Source: Chlorobiota bacterium (GTDB lineage Bacteria; Bacteroidota; Bacteroidia; Flavobacteriales; Flavobacteriaceae). From it: a stretch of DNA of 13,468 bases. Both the position numbers and the translations under genes were made by a program. The notes below the pieces were generated by a model. It was given only the letters and a program-made list of their open reading frames with translations, was not told where the DNA came from and ran no database searches. How positions within the stretch are numbered: the first letter of the stretch is position 1; each line of letters opens with the position of its first letter. The stretch is from NCBI GenBank assembly GCA_013151975.1, contig JAADHG010000091.1, positions 1 through 13,468 of the forward strand, written 5' to 3'. Positions 6,098 to 13,034 of the stretch are shown piece by piece.

Positions 6098-7120
6098 ATG
6101 AACACTTATAATCCGGCATACGCTTTACTATTATTCTTTGCCATATCACTTTTAGGGTACTTGTTATTTCGCCCGCAAAAAGGTTGGTTTTGGGTAATTA
6201 AAAATAACTTAAAATCAAACGAAAAAATTGTTATTGAAGATATTTTAAAACAATTGTATCACACAGAGAATTCAGGAAAAGAAATAAATGTAAACAGTTT
6301 AACAAGAGCATTAAAATTTAATGATAGAATTATAGTTGAAGTTATTGGAAAAATGACAAACAACGAATTGGTACAATTTGATGGTGATGTTTTAAAACTG
6401 ACAAACTCAGGAAGGGATTATGCGTTGCGTATTGTTAGAGTACACAGGCTTTGGGAAAAGTATTTGGCAGAAAAAACAGGTTATGATAAAATGGATTGGC
6501 ATGAAATGGCAGAAACCAAAGAGCATGAGTTAAGCTATGAAGAAACCAATTTATTGGCCACTCAATTGGGTAATCCAAAATACGACCCACATGGCGACCC
6601 AATCCCTACAACTTTAGGAGAAATAGCAGATGTTAAAGGAGAGTTCTTATCCGCTCTTGCAGTAAATTCTGTTGGAAAAATTGTTCATATTGAAGATGAA
6701 CCCGATGTTATTTACAAACAAATTCTTGCTGAAAATATTCATATAGGTTCGCAAATAAGAGTGGTTAAAAACAACAAACAAAGAGTGGTTTTCTATGCAG
6801 AAGGAGAGGAATTTAAATTAGCACCAATAGTTGCTGCAAATATAACAGTTAGGATTCTTGAAAAAGATGAAATAATTGAAGAAAATAGGGTAAGATTATC
6901 TAGCCTAAAAGAGGGTGAAGTTGCACATATTTTAGGAATCTCAAAAGAAAGTAGAGGAGAAAGCAGGCGACGCTTATTGGATTTAGGTTTTGTAAAAGGC
7001 ACTAAGATAAGTATTGATCTAAAAAGCCCTATGCGAAACCCGATAGCTTATTTAGTAAAAGGAACCTCTATTGCTTTACGTAAAGACCAAGCATCAAAAA
7101 TACTTATTAAAAAAGATTAA
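6098..7120 (+). CDS. Membrane-anchored DtxR-like/FeoA fusion protein
   Basis: The 340-aa protein joins parts that are usually separate. Residues 7-24 form one transmembrane helix. Residues 41-115 form a winged-helix-like region (VNSLTRALKFNDRIIVEVIGKM, LTNSGRDYALRIVRVHRLWE, given here in pieces). Residues 116-170 hold a metal-domain equivalent ending in YDPHGDPIP. Residues 180-255 are an SH3-like domain, and residues 265-337 are a complete FeoA domain (LKEGEVAHI, RRRLLDLGFVKG, GTSIALR). FeoA domains bind or support FeoB, so this protein probably assists the split FeoB encoded next to it. The membrane anchor makes a classical repressor role on DNA doubtful; it could be a metal sensor at the transporter or a membrane-bound regulator. 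It follows the DtxR gene by 1 nt and precedes the GTPase ORF by 4 nt. Similar fusions may exist in other Bacteroidota; its function is inferred. Confidence 0.86.
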   Translation: MNTYNPAYALLLFFAISLLGYLLFRPQKGWFWVIKNNLKSNEKIVIEDILKQLYHTENSGKEINVNSLTRALKFNDRIIVEVIGKMTNNELVQFDGDVLKLTNSGRDYALRIVRVHRLWEKYLAEKTGYDKMDWHEMAETKEHELSYEETNLLATQLGNPKYDPHGDPIPTTLGEIADVKGEFLSALAVNSVGKIVHIEDEPDVIYKQILAENIHIGSQIRVVKNNKQRVVFYAEGEEFKLAPIVAANITVRILEKDEIIEENRVRLSSLKEGEVAHILGISKESRGESRRRLLDLGFVKGTKISIDLKSPMRNPIAYLVKGTSIALRKDQASKILIKKD

Positions 7121-7124
7121 GATT

Positions 7125-7889
7125 ATGGAAAAGAAAGGAAATAGTGCTTGTGATACTTGTGTACATTTTAACGCAAAAGGATTAAAAAAATTAGGAGTAA
7201 ATATAGATAATTTTGATTTTGTCGTGGCATTGGCAGGGAATCCAAATACTGGTAAAAGTACCGTTTTTAATGCCTTAACAGGGCTGCGTCAACACACAGG
7301 AAATTGGCCAGGGAAAACGGTTACAAGAGCTGAAGGTGCTTTTGAATACAATTCTCAAAAGTTTAAACTAGTAGATTTACCAGGAACTTATTCTTTGCTT
7401 TCTACTTCGCAAGATGAAGAAGTAGCACGAAATTTTATTCTTTTTGGAAAACCAGATGTAACTGTTATTGTTGTTGATGCTAGTAGATTAGAACGAAATC
7501 TAAACCTAGTATTACAAATTTTAGAAATTACTGATAAAGCAGTGTTATGTCTGAATTTAATGGATGAAGCAAAACGAAATAACATTAAAATAAACGAAAG
7601 AACTTTAGCTCGAGATCTAGGAATACCAGTAGTACCAACAAGCGCACGATTTAGCGAAGGGATACCTAATTTAATTCAAACTATAAACGAAGTAGCAACA
7701 GGAAAAATAATTTGCAAACCTCATCAAATAAAGAATGTGCCTAAAAATATAGAAGATGCTGTAAAAACATTAAGCATAGCAATTAAAAAAGAGTTTCCAA
7801 CAATTACAAACAGTAGGTGGATCGCTTTTCGATTGTTGGAAGGAGACACACATATTATCGATGCTTTAAAAAAGAGAACACTAGTTTAA
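7125..7889 (+). CDS. FeoB GTPase (G) domain as a separate protein
   Basis: The 254-aa soluble protein contains all G motifs of FeoB: G1 GNPNTGKS (38-45), G2 threonine T65 in GNWPGKTV, G3 DLPG (84-87), G4 NLMD (144-147) and a G5-like TSAR. About 80 residues with a helical GDI-type region follow (RWIAFRLLEGD). No membrane helices are present; the family normally continues into the channel in the same chain. A CDTC pair (C9, C12) near the N-terminus may bind metal. The ATG at 7125 was chosen because it lies 4 nt after the previous stop; the in-frame ATG at 7071 would overlap that gene by 50 nt. The stop TAA at 7887-7889 and the next ATG at 7899 are in the same frame, so a single codon separates it from fusion. 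It should energise or gate the channel ORF that follows. Confidence 0.9.
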   Translation: MEKKGNSACDTCVHFNAKGLKKLGVNIDNFDFVVALAGNPNTGKSTVFNALTGLRQHTGNWPGKTVTRAEGAFEYNSQKFKLVDLPGTYSLLSTSQDEEVARNFILFGKPDVTVIVVDASRLERNLNLVLQILEITDKAVLCLNLMDEAKRNNIKINERTLARDLGIPVVPTSARFSEGIPNLIQTINEVATGKIICKPHQIKNVPKNIEDAVKTLSIAIKKEFPTITNSRWIAFRLLEGDTHIIDALKKRTLV

Positions 7890-7898
7890 AATATAATA

Positions 7899-9314
7899 AT
7901 GAATAATAATTCTATAAAAAGTATAATAGATTTATCTAGCGATTTACGCTGGAAAATTGGTGATGATTTTTACGATGGTCTTGCCGAAGGCATTTATGCA
8001 GATGCCTCTAAAATAGCAAGTAGATCTGTGAGTACCGAAAATCAAAACAAACGCTTTGGTATAGATTCTAAAATAGATAAAATTGTAACTAGCAAAACAT
8101 GGGGTTTCCCAATAATGTTTTTGATTTTAGGAGTGATTCTTTGGCTTACTATTATTGGCGCTAATTATCCATCGGCAATGTTATCTCAATTATTATTGGA
8201 TACTATTCATCCATTTTTAAAAGGACTGGCAACAAGTATTTCAATGCCATGGTGGTTAGACGGATTTTTAATAGATGGGGTATATTTAGCAGCCGCTTGG
8301 GTAATTGCCGTAATGTTACCACCTATGGCAATATTTTTCCCGCTATTTACATTACTTGAAGACTTTGGCTATTTGCCTAGGGTTGCATTTAATTTAGATT
8401 ATCTATTTAAAAAATCTGGAGCTCATGGCAAGCAAGCCTTAACAATGAGTATGGGTTTTGGTTGTAATGCAGCTGGTGTTGTGGCTACACGAATTATTGA
8501 CAGCCCAAGAGAGCGTTTAATTGCTATTATTACAAATAATTTTTCATTATGTAATGGTCGTTGGCCTACTCAAATACTTATTGCTACTATTTTTATTGGC
8601 GCAGTAGTTCCCTCTTCTTTTTCAGGACTTGCATCTTTATCTGCAGTTATTGGTATTGCAGTTTTAGGGCTATTTTTTATGTTTTTCACGTCTTGGGCTT
8701 TATCAAAAACCGTGTTAAAAGGGGAAGTGTCAACGTTTAATTTAGAGTTACCACCATATCGTCCACCACGTTTTTGGAAAACAATTTACACCTCATTAAT
8801 AGACAGAACCATGATAGTTTTATGGCGTGCCATACTTTTTGCAGCTCCTGCTGGAGCCGTGATTTGGTTGATTTCTAATATTTATATTGGGAATGAAAGT
8901 ATTGCATCATGGACTATAAATTCTTTAGATAGTTTTGGGTTTTTATTAGGACTTAACGGAATTATTCTATTGGCATATATAGTTGCTATACCTGCTAATG
9001 AAATAGTAATTCCCACAATTTTAATGCTAACCGTTTTAACTAACGGCATTGTTGGAGGTCAAGGGGCTGGTGTTATGTTTGAATTGGACTCAGCAAATGC
9101 AATGGGAGATATTTTAAGAGCTGGAGGCTGGACTTTATTAACAGCAATTAATTTAATGCTATTTAGCTTGTTACATAACCCATGTAGTACAACTATTTAT
9201 ACTATTTATAAAGAAACTAAAAGTGTGAAATGGACAACAGTCGCTTCTATATTACCAGTTATTATGGGATTTGTAATTACATTTTTAGTAGCACAAGTTT
9301 GGCGGTTATTTTAA
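7899..9314 (+). CDS. feoB: FeoB membrane channel domain as a separate protein (divalent metal uptake)
   Basis: The 471-aa integral membrane protein equals the C-terminal part of FeoB: a hydrophilic N-terminus (RWKIGDDFYDGLAEGIY), a first helix around 68-87, a Gate domain with GFGCN (186-190) and NNFSLCNGRWPTQ (C218), a second Gate region with IPANEI (364-369), and a late HNPCST (C429). Cysteines 189 and 218 have the same 29-residue spacing as C394/C423 of the full-length FeoB in this window, and a third conserved cysteine is kept in both. It carries no GTPase domain, which is encoded just upstream in the same frame 9 nt away. The likely role is Fe2+ uptake across the inner membrane; Mn2+ is an alternative, since a second FeoB in Porphyromonas gingivalis is reported to serve manganese. 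The motifs are intact, so it is not obviously decayed. Confidence 0.9.
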   Translation: MNNNSIKSIIDLSSDLRWKIGDDFYDGLAEGIYADASKIASRSVSTENQNKRFGIDSKIDKIVTSKTWGFPIMFLILGVILWLTIIGANYPSAMLSQLLLDTIHPFLKGLATSISMPWWLDGFLIDGVYLAAAWVIAVMLPPMAIFFPLFTLLEDFGYLPRVAFNLDYLFKKSGAHGKQALTMSMGFGCNAAGVVATRIIDSPRERLIAIITNNFSLCNGRWPTQILIATIFIGAVVPSSFSGLASLSAVIGIAVLGLFFMFFTSWALSKTVLKGEVSTFNLELPPYRPPRFWKTIYTSLIDRTMIVLWRAILFAAPAGAVIWLISNIYIGNESIASWTINSLDSFGFLLGLNGIILLAYIVAIPANEIVIPTILMLTVLTNGIVGGQGAGVMFELDSANAMGDILRAGGWTLLTAINLMLFSLLHNPCSTTIYTIYKETKSVKWTTVASILPVIMGFVITFLVAQVWRLF

Positions 9315-9325
9315 AAATTCAATAT

Positions 9326-9652
9326 ATGATTAGAGTAATAATCTTATTTGTAGTATTTATGTTGAATTTTTCTATTGAAGCACAAACGGAAGTTTTCAAA
9401 TTGAAACAGGCATTTTGATAGGTTCTTCAAAAAGCAATGGTGTTTCTGAACGGCAATTATTAGCACCATCAGCACTCTTGCGATATGGTTTAACAAAAGG
9501 GATTGAAATAAGATTTGTTAACCAAGTTGAAAGTTTAAAAAATAAAACTACTTCAGAGAAGGTAAATGGTACAAGTGATTTAGAGATTGGAGCAAAAGTT
9601 CAAATTTTACAAAAAGAAAAAGAGTGATAATAAGGATTTCGGAATTTTTTAA
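9326..9652 (+). pseudogene. Remnant of an outer-membrane 'MetA-pathway/transporter' type gene
   Basis: An ATG at 9326, 11 nt after the channel gene, opens a signal peptide (MIRVIILFVVFMLNFSIEAQ) and breaks after 30 codons at TGA 9416. The coding signal continues in another frame as QIETGILIGSSKSNG, then LLAPSALLRYGLTKGIEIRF and SDLEIGAKVQILQKEK. This is the N-terminal third of a predicted outer-membrane beta-barrel of the Phenol_MetA_deg/'transporter' group. One base is missing in the TTTT run at 9393-9396. The second frame ends at TGA 9625; a tail in the first frame (SDNKDFGIF) runs to TAA at 9650. The remaining two thirds of the barrel are absent. It was probably the last gene of the split-feo operon. 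Both the frameshift and the 3' loss argue for a dead gene. Confidence 0.75.
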
Positions 9653-9786
9653 TGACAACCGCAATCGTCTTTACCGCAAGAATCATTATTGTTTTTCTTA
9701 GGTTTCCACACAAATTTTCTAACTAAAAACCAAACAGCAAACCCAACTGTAATGATAACTAATATAGTTTGAAGAGTATTGTTCAT
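9649..9786 (-). CDS. FeoB-associated Cys-rich membrane protein (45 aa)
   Basis: This short gene reads MNNTLQTILVIITVGFAVWF, then LVRKFVWKPK and a Cys-rich tail SCGKDDCGCH, ending TAA at 9649. One transmembrane helix spans about residues 5-23, followed by basic residues and three cysteines with a terminal histidine. This is the pattern of the small FeoB-associated proteins found directly downstream of feoB in many Bacteroidota and other phyla. It starts 36 nt after the feoB stop, on the same strand, and is likely co-transcribed with feoAB. The cysteines could bind iron at the inner face of the transporter; this role is inferred. Its 3' end meets the decayed plus-strand gene tail at 9649-9652. 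Confidence 0.88.
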   Translation of the reverse strand: MNNTLQTILVIITVGFAVWFLVRKFVWKPKKNNNDSCGKDDCGCH

Positions 9787-9822
9787 TATTTTTAGTCGTT
9801 TTATTTATCTAAACATTTATTT

Positions 9823-11922
9823 TTACTTCAATAACTGAAATGAAATTAAAGCTACAATATAAGCAATACTTGACATACCAAATAATTGAACTAATGGCCA
9901 TTTCCAAGTGTTGGTTTCTCGTTTTACAATAGCCAATGTACTCATACATTGCATGGCAAAGGCATAAAAAAGTAATAGTGAAATTCCAGAAGCAAAGGTA
10001 AACACTTTACTACCATCTGGATATACTTCGGCAGCCATTTTATTTTTAATAGTGTTCTCACCACTTTTAGCGTCAGCACTACCAACACTGTAAATAGTGG
10101 CAAGAGTACCAATAAATATTTCTCTTGCAGCAAACGAAGTAACTAAAGCGATACCTATTTTCCAATCGTAACCCAAAGGTTTAATTGCAGGTTCGATGGT
10201 TTTTCCAATAACACCAATAAATGAATGTTCTAATTTATAAGCTGCTATTTTATCTTCTAATTCAATGGTATTTAAGGTTGGGTTTTCACCACGCACAATA
10301 GTTTCAGCGTTAGTAAAGGATTCTCCAGGACCATACGATGCCAAAACCCATAGAATAACAGAGATAGCCAATATTATTCTACCTGCTTCAAAAATAAATG
10401 TCCTTGTTTTTTCCACAACAGTAATCACCACATTTTTGAGAAGAGGAATTTTGTAACTTGGCATTTCAATAACAAAAAAGGATTTGCTTTTGGTTTTTAA
10501 AATTCTATTTAAAATATATGCTGAAAATACAGCCATTCCAAATCCAATAAGATAGAGTAGCATTAAAGTAAGTGCTTGGTAGCTTAACCCAAAAAAACGA
10601 CCTTTAGGAATGACTAATGCGATAATAATTAAATATACAGGAAGTCTCGCAGAGCAAGTTATAAAAGGCGTTACTAAAATTGTGATTAAACGTTCTTTCC
10701 AATTTTCTATATTACGAGTTGCCATAATTGCAGGAATTGCACAAGCAGTACCAGATATGAGAGGCACAACACTTTTACCGCTCAAGCCAAAACGACGCAT
10801 AATTCTGTCCATTAAGAATACCACACGACTCATATAACCACTTTCCTCCAACACAGAAATGAATAGGAATAAGAATGCTATCTGAGGTATAAAAATAACA
10901 ATACCACCAATTCCCGCTACAATACCTTCAGCTAGTAAGTTCGTAAATATACCTGGAGGAAACGTGTTTTTAATCCAATCGGAAAGAGAGGCAAAAGAGC
11001 TATCAATAAAATCCATCGGTACACTTGCCCAATCGTAAATGGCTTGAAAAATAGTAAGTAAAATGATAAAGAAAATAACATAACCCCAAACTTTGTGGGT
11101 GAGAATTCTATCAAATTTTGCTCTAAATCCTGTGGCTTTAGACGCATCTATGGTTTGTCCTTCTTTAAGAACGTCATTAATAAATTGATAGCGTTTTATG
11201 GTTTCTTTTTGCTGTAATCGTTTTAACTCGGAATGTGATTTTGTTTTAAATTGTGAAAGATCTATTTCCTGTCGTTCTACGTTTCCAAAATTAACATCTT
11301 GAGTAATTACTAACCAAAGTTTAAAAAGATCTTGATTAGGAAATGCGTTCTTTAAGTTTTTAAAATACTCAGCATCAATAGTTGAGGTGTCCAAACACGG
11401 CTTTAAAGACAATTCCTTATAATCCATTATAAGGTCTTTTAAATGCTGAATGCCTTCATTTTTACGCGTACTCACTAATGCGATAGACGTATTTAAGCGT
11501 TGTTCTAAAAGCGGAATATTAAGAGAGATGCCTTTTCGGTTCATTCTATCTGCCATATTAATGACAAGAATAGTTGGGATTTTTAAATCTTTTATTTGTG
11601 TGAAAAGCAGCAGATTTCGTTTTAAATTTTCAACATCACTTATAAGCACTGCAACATCAGGAAAATCTTTATCGTTTTTGTTTAAAAGCAATTCAATAAC
11701 AACATTTTCATCTACAGAGGATGCGTTTAAGCTATAGGTTCCGGGAAGGTCTATAATATGGGCTTTAACACCACGCGGAAGTTTGCAAAGGCCTTCTTTT
11801 TTTTCGACAGTAATACCTGGATAATTCCCTACTTTTTGATTTAAACCTGTAAGAGCATTAAATACAGAAGTTTTTCCGGTATTCGGATTTCCGATAAGGG
11901 CAACATTAATTTGTTTACTCAT
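9823..11922 (-). CDS. feoB: Ferrous iron transport protein B, full length
   Basis: The 699-aa protein is a complete FeoB for GTP-dependent Fe2+ uptake through the inner membrane. The GTPase domain has G1 GNPNTGKT (11-18), G2 T38 in NYPGITV, G3 DLPG (58-61), and G4 NMAD (122-125). The hydrophilic GDI-type region runs to about 270, then the membrane domain starts (YVIFFIILLTIFQAIYDW). Gate motifs are GTACAIPAIMATR (391-403), TCSARLPVY (C423) and AAREIFIGTLATIYSVG (598-614); the last conserved cysteine is C659. The GTAC form replaces the GFGCN of enterobacterial FeoB and of the split system here, so the two systems are distant paralogues. Its start overlaps the feoA stop by 8 nt (ATGAGTAA), a sign of translational coupling. 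Length and motifs are normal. Confidence 0.97.
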   Translation of the reverse strand: MSKQINVALIGNPNTGKTSVFNALTGLNQKVGNYPGITVEKKEGLCKLPRGVKAHIIDLPGTYSLNASSVDENVVIELLLNKNDKDFPDVAVLISDVENLKRNLLLFTQIKDLKIPTILVINMADRMNRKGISLNIPLLEQRLNTSIALVSTRKNEGIQHLKDLIMDYKELSLKPCLDTSTIDAEYFKNLKNAFPNQDLFKLWLVITQDVNFGNVERQEIDLSQFKTKSHSELKRLQQKETIKRYQFINDVLKEGQTIDASKATGFRAKFDRILTHKVWGYVIFFIILLTIFQAIYDWASVPMDFIDSSFASLSDWIKNTFPPGIFTNLLAEGIVAGIGGIVIFIPQIAFLFLFISVLEESGYMSRVVFLMDRIMRRFGLSGKSVVPLISGTACAIPAIMATRNIENWKERLITILVTPFITCSARLPVYLIIIALVIPKGRFFGLSYQALTLMLLYLIGFGMAVFSAYILNRILKTKSKSFFVIEMPSYKIPLLKNVVITVVEKTRTFIFEAGRIILAISVILWVLASYGPGESFTNAETIVRGENPTLNTIELEDKIAAYKLEHSFIGVIGKTIEPAIKPLGYDWKIGIALVTSFAAREIFIGTLATIYSVGSADAKSGENTIKNKMAAEVYPDGSKVFTFASGISLLLFYAFAMQCMSTLAIVKRETNTWKWPLVQLFGMSSIAYIVALISFQLLK

Positions 11923-12151
11923 TTAATTCCTTTTCAATTACAATTAATGCTGCAGTTTCTTTTCTTATAGCGAGATGGCTCCCATTAATGTCAAGATACA
12001 TGGGATCTGAAAAAGGGGCTACTTGTATTAATTCTACAGTATTTCCAGGAAGACAGCCCATTTCGAGCAGTTTTAGAGGGATGTCATTTGAAGAGATATC
12101 AGTAATTATTCCGCGTTCTCCTTTTTTTAAATCAGCAATAGTGAAACTCAT
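11915..12151 (-). CDS. feoA: Ferrous iron transport protein A
   Basis: This 78-aa cytosolic SH3-like protein supports FeoB. It shows the family pattern: MSFTIADLKKGERGII at the start, PLKLLEMGCLPGNTVEL in the centre (the residues that follow the beta-turn), and GSHLAIRKETAALI at the end. It is the separate counterpart of the FeoA domain fused to the membrane-anchored protein at 6098. It overlaps feoB by 8 nt and starts 44 nt after the SCO-family gene, so it may be expressed both from that gene's promoter and from its own -7 element at 12178-12185. An imperfect TTTA-N9-TAAA at 12157-12173 just upstream of the start slightly resembles palindromes A and B, but has one extra base in the spacer. 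Confidence 0.95.
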   Translation of the reverse strand: MSFTIADLKKGERGIITDISSNDIPLKLLEMGCLPGNTVELIQVAPFSDPMYLDINGSHLAIRKETAALIVIEKELNE

Positions 12152-12177
12152 CCTTATTTAGATTCATTTTAAAGAAG

Positions 12178-12185
12178 CAAAAGTA
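12178..12185 (-). promoter_or_regulatory. Possible -7 promoter element of feoAB
   Basis: The minus strand reads TACTTTTG, matching TAnnTTTG, 26 nt upstream of the feoA ATG. No TTTG at the -33 distance is visible, so an own promoter for feoAB is only plausible. Confidence 0.38.
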
Positions 12186-12195
12186 ATGAAAAGAT

Positions 12196-12870
12196 TTAGT
12201 CTTTATAGGATGCTTCTAAAATTTTTATATCTTCCATCAAACGATCTATCTCTTCTGGGTCTGTACCATCGTAAAATCCACGTATTTGCCGAGATTTGTC
12301 AATAAGTATAAAGTTTTCAGTATGTATCATATCAAAAGGGCCTCCGTCTCCATTATCTTTTACGGCAAGATATGATTTTCTGGCAAGCTCATAAATTTGT
12401 TTTTTATCTCCAGTTACCAAATTCCATTTAGAAGCGTTTACCCCTTTTTCGTCAGCGTAACGTTTTAATTGGGCTACGGTATCAATTTCGGGAGTTACGG
12501 TGTGCGATAGGAGCATGATGTCATTGTCAGAAATTGTTCTTTTTTGAACCTCATACATGTTCTTTGTCATAATAGGACAAATGGTTTGACAGGTTGTAAA
12601 AAAGAAATCTGCCACATAAATTTTGTCCTTATAGTTGTCTTGAGTTATTGTTTTTCCGTTTTGGTTTGTTAAACTAAAATTAGCTATAGTATGATATTTT
12701 TTCTTGTATTGAATAGTAGTATCTACCATCTCCGAATTAACTTGAGAAGGTTGGTAAATTGGAAGTACTCTTTTAGGTTTTAGTAGAGAATAAATAATTG
12801 AAACAATGATAATAGAAAGGATAGAAAAAGTAATCCAAAAGAATTTATATTTGCTAAAAAACGTTAACAT
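12196..12870 (-). CDS. SCO1/SenC/PrrC family protein
   Basis: The 224-aa protein has an N-terminal membrane anchor (residues 8-29, FWITFSILSIIIVSIIYSLL) and a thioredoxin-fold domain facing the periplasm. The copper-binding set is complete: C94-x3-C98 in TTCQTICPIM and the distal H183 in FDMIHTENF. Family members deliver copper to or reduce the CuA site of cytochrome c oxidase. The ATG at 12870 (MLTFFSKYKFFW) was chosen; an in-frame TTG at 12897 lies inside the -7 promoter element and would add nine residues without support. It lies 44 nt upstream of feoA on the same strand and divergent from rseP. The link with iron uptake may be only positional. Confidence 0.93.
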   Translation of the reverse strand: MLTFFSKYKFFWITFSILSIIIVSIIYSLLKPKRVLPIYQPSQVNSEMVDTTIQYKKKYHTIANFSLTNQNGKTITQDNYKDKIYVADFFFTTCQTICPIMTKNMYEVQKRTISDNDIMLLSHTVTPEIDTVAQLKRYADEKGVNASKWNLVTGDKKQIYELARKSYLAVKDNGDGGPFDMIHTENFILIDKSRQIRGFYDGTDPEEIDRLMEDIKILEASYKD

Positions 12871-12894
12871 TAAGCCGATATTTATTTTAAAACA

Positions 12895-12923
12895 CAAAAA
12901 TACGACACTATTTAGAAACCAAA
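12895..12923 (-). promoter_or_regulatory. Promoter of the SCO-family gene
   Basis: On the minus strand TTTG (12923-12920) and TATTTTTG (12902-12895) are separated by 17 nt, close to the full Bacteroidota -33/-7 pattern. The -7 element ends 25 nt upstream of the ATG at 12870. This is the best complete promoter match in the window. Confidence 0.6.
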
Positions 12924-12998
12924 TCTTTAAATATTAAAAAAGGATGTTAAAAAAAGAGCTGTGTTACGATTATCTTTTTTATACTAACTCTAAATACT

Positions 12999-13006
12999 TA
13001 CTTTTG
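12999..13006 (+). promoter_or_regulatory. -7 promoter element of rseP
   Basis: TACTTTTG matches TAnnTTTG and ends 28 nt before the rseP ATG at 13035. A -33 element is not clear. It stands back to back with the SCO-gene promoter about 75 bp away. Confidence 0.5.
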
Positions 13007-13034
13007 TGCCTTTATAAATTTTGACTAAAGATAC

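Noticed and set aside
7071..7124. Earlier in-frame ATG for the FeoB GTPase ORF
   Set aside because: It would overlap the preceding gene by 50 nt and add a lysine-rich stretch translated from the FeoA-domain coding sequence; the ATG at 7125 fits the tight operon spacing.
7887..7889. Stop-codon read-through or recoding of TAA to make fused FeoB
   Set aside because: TAA is not a usual recoding codon and no stem-loop follows; a nearby ATG explains translation of the second part better.
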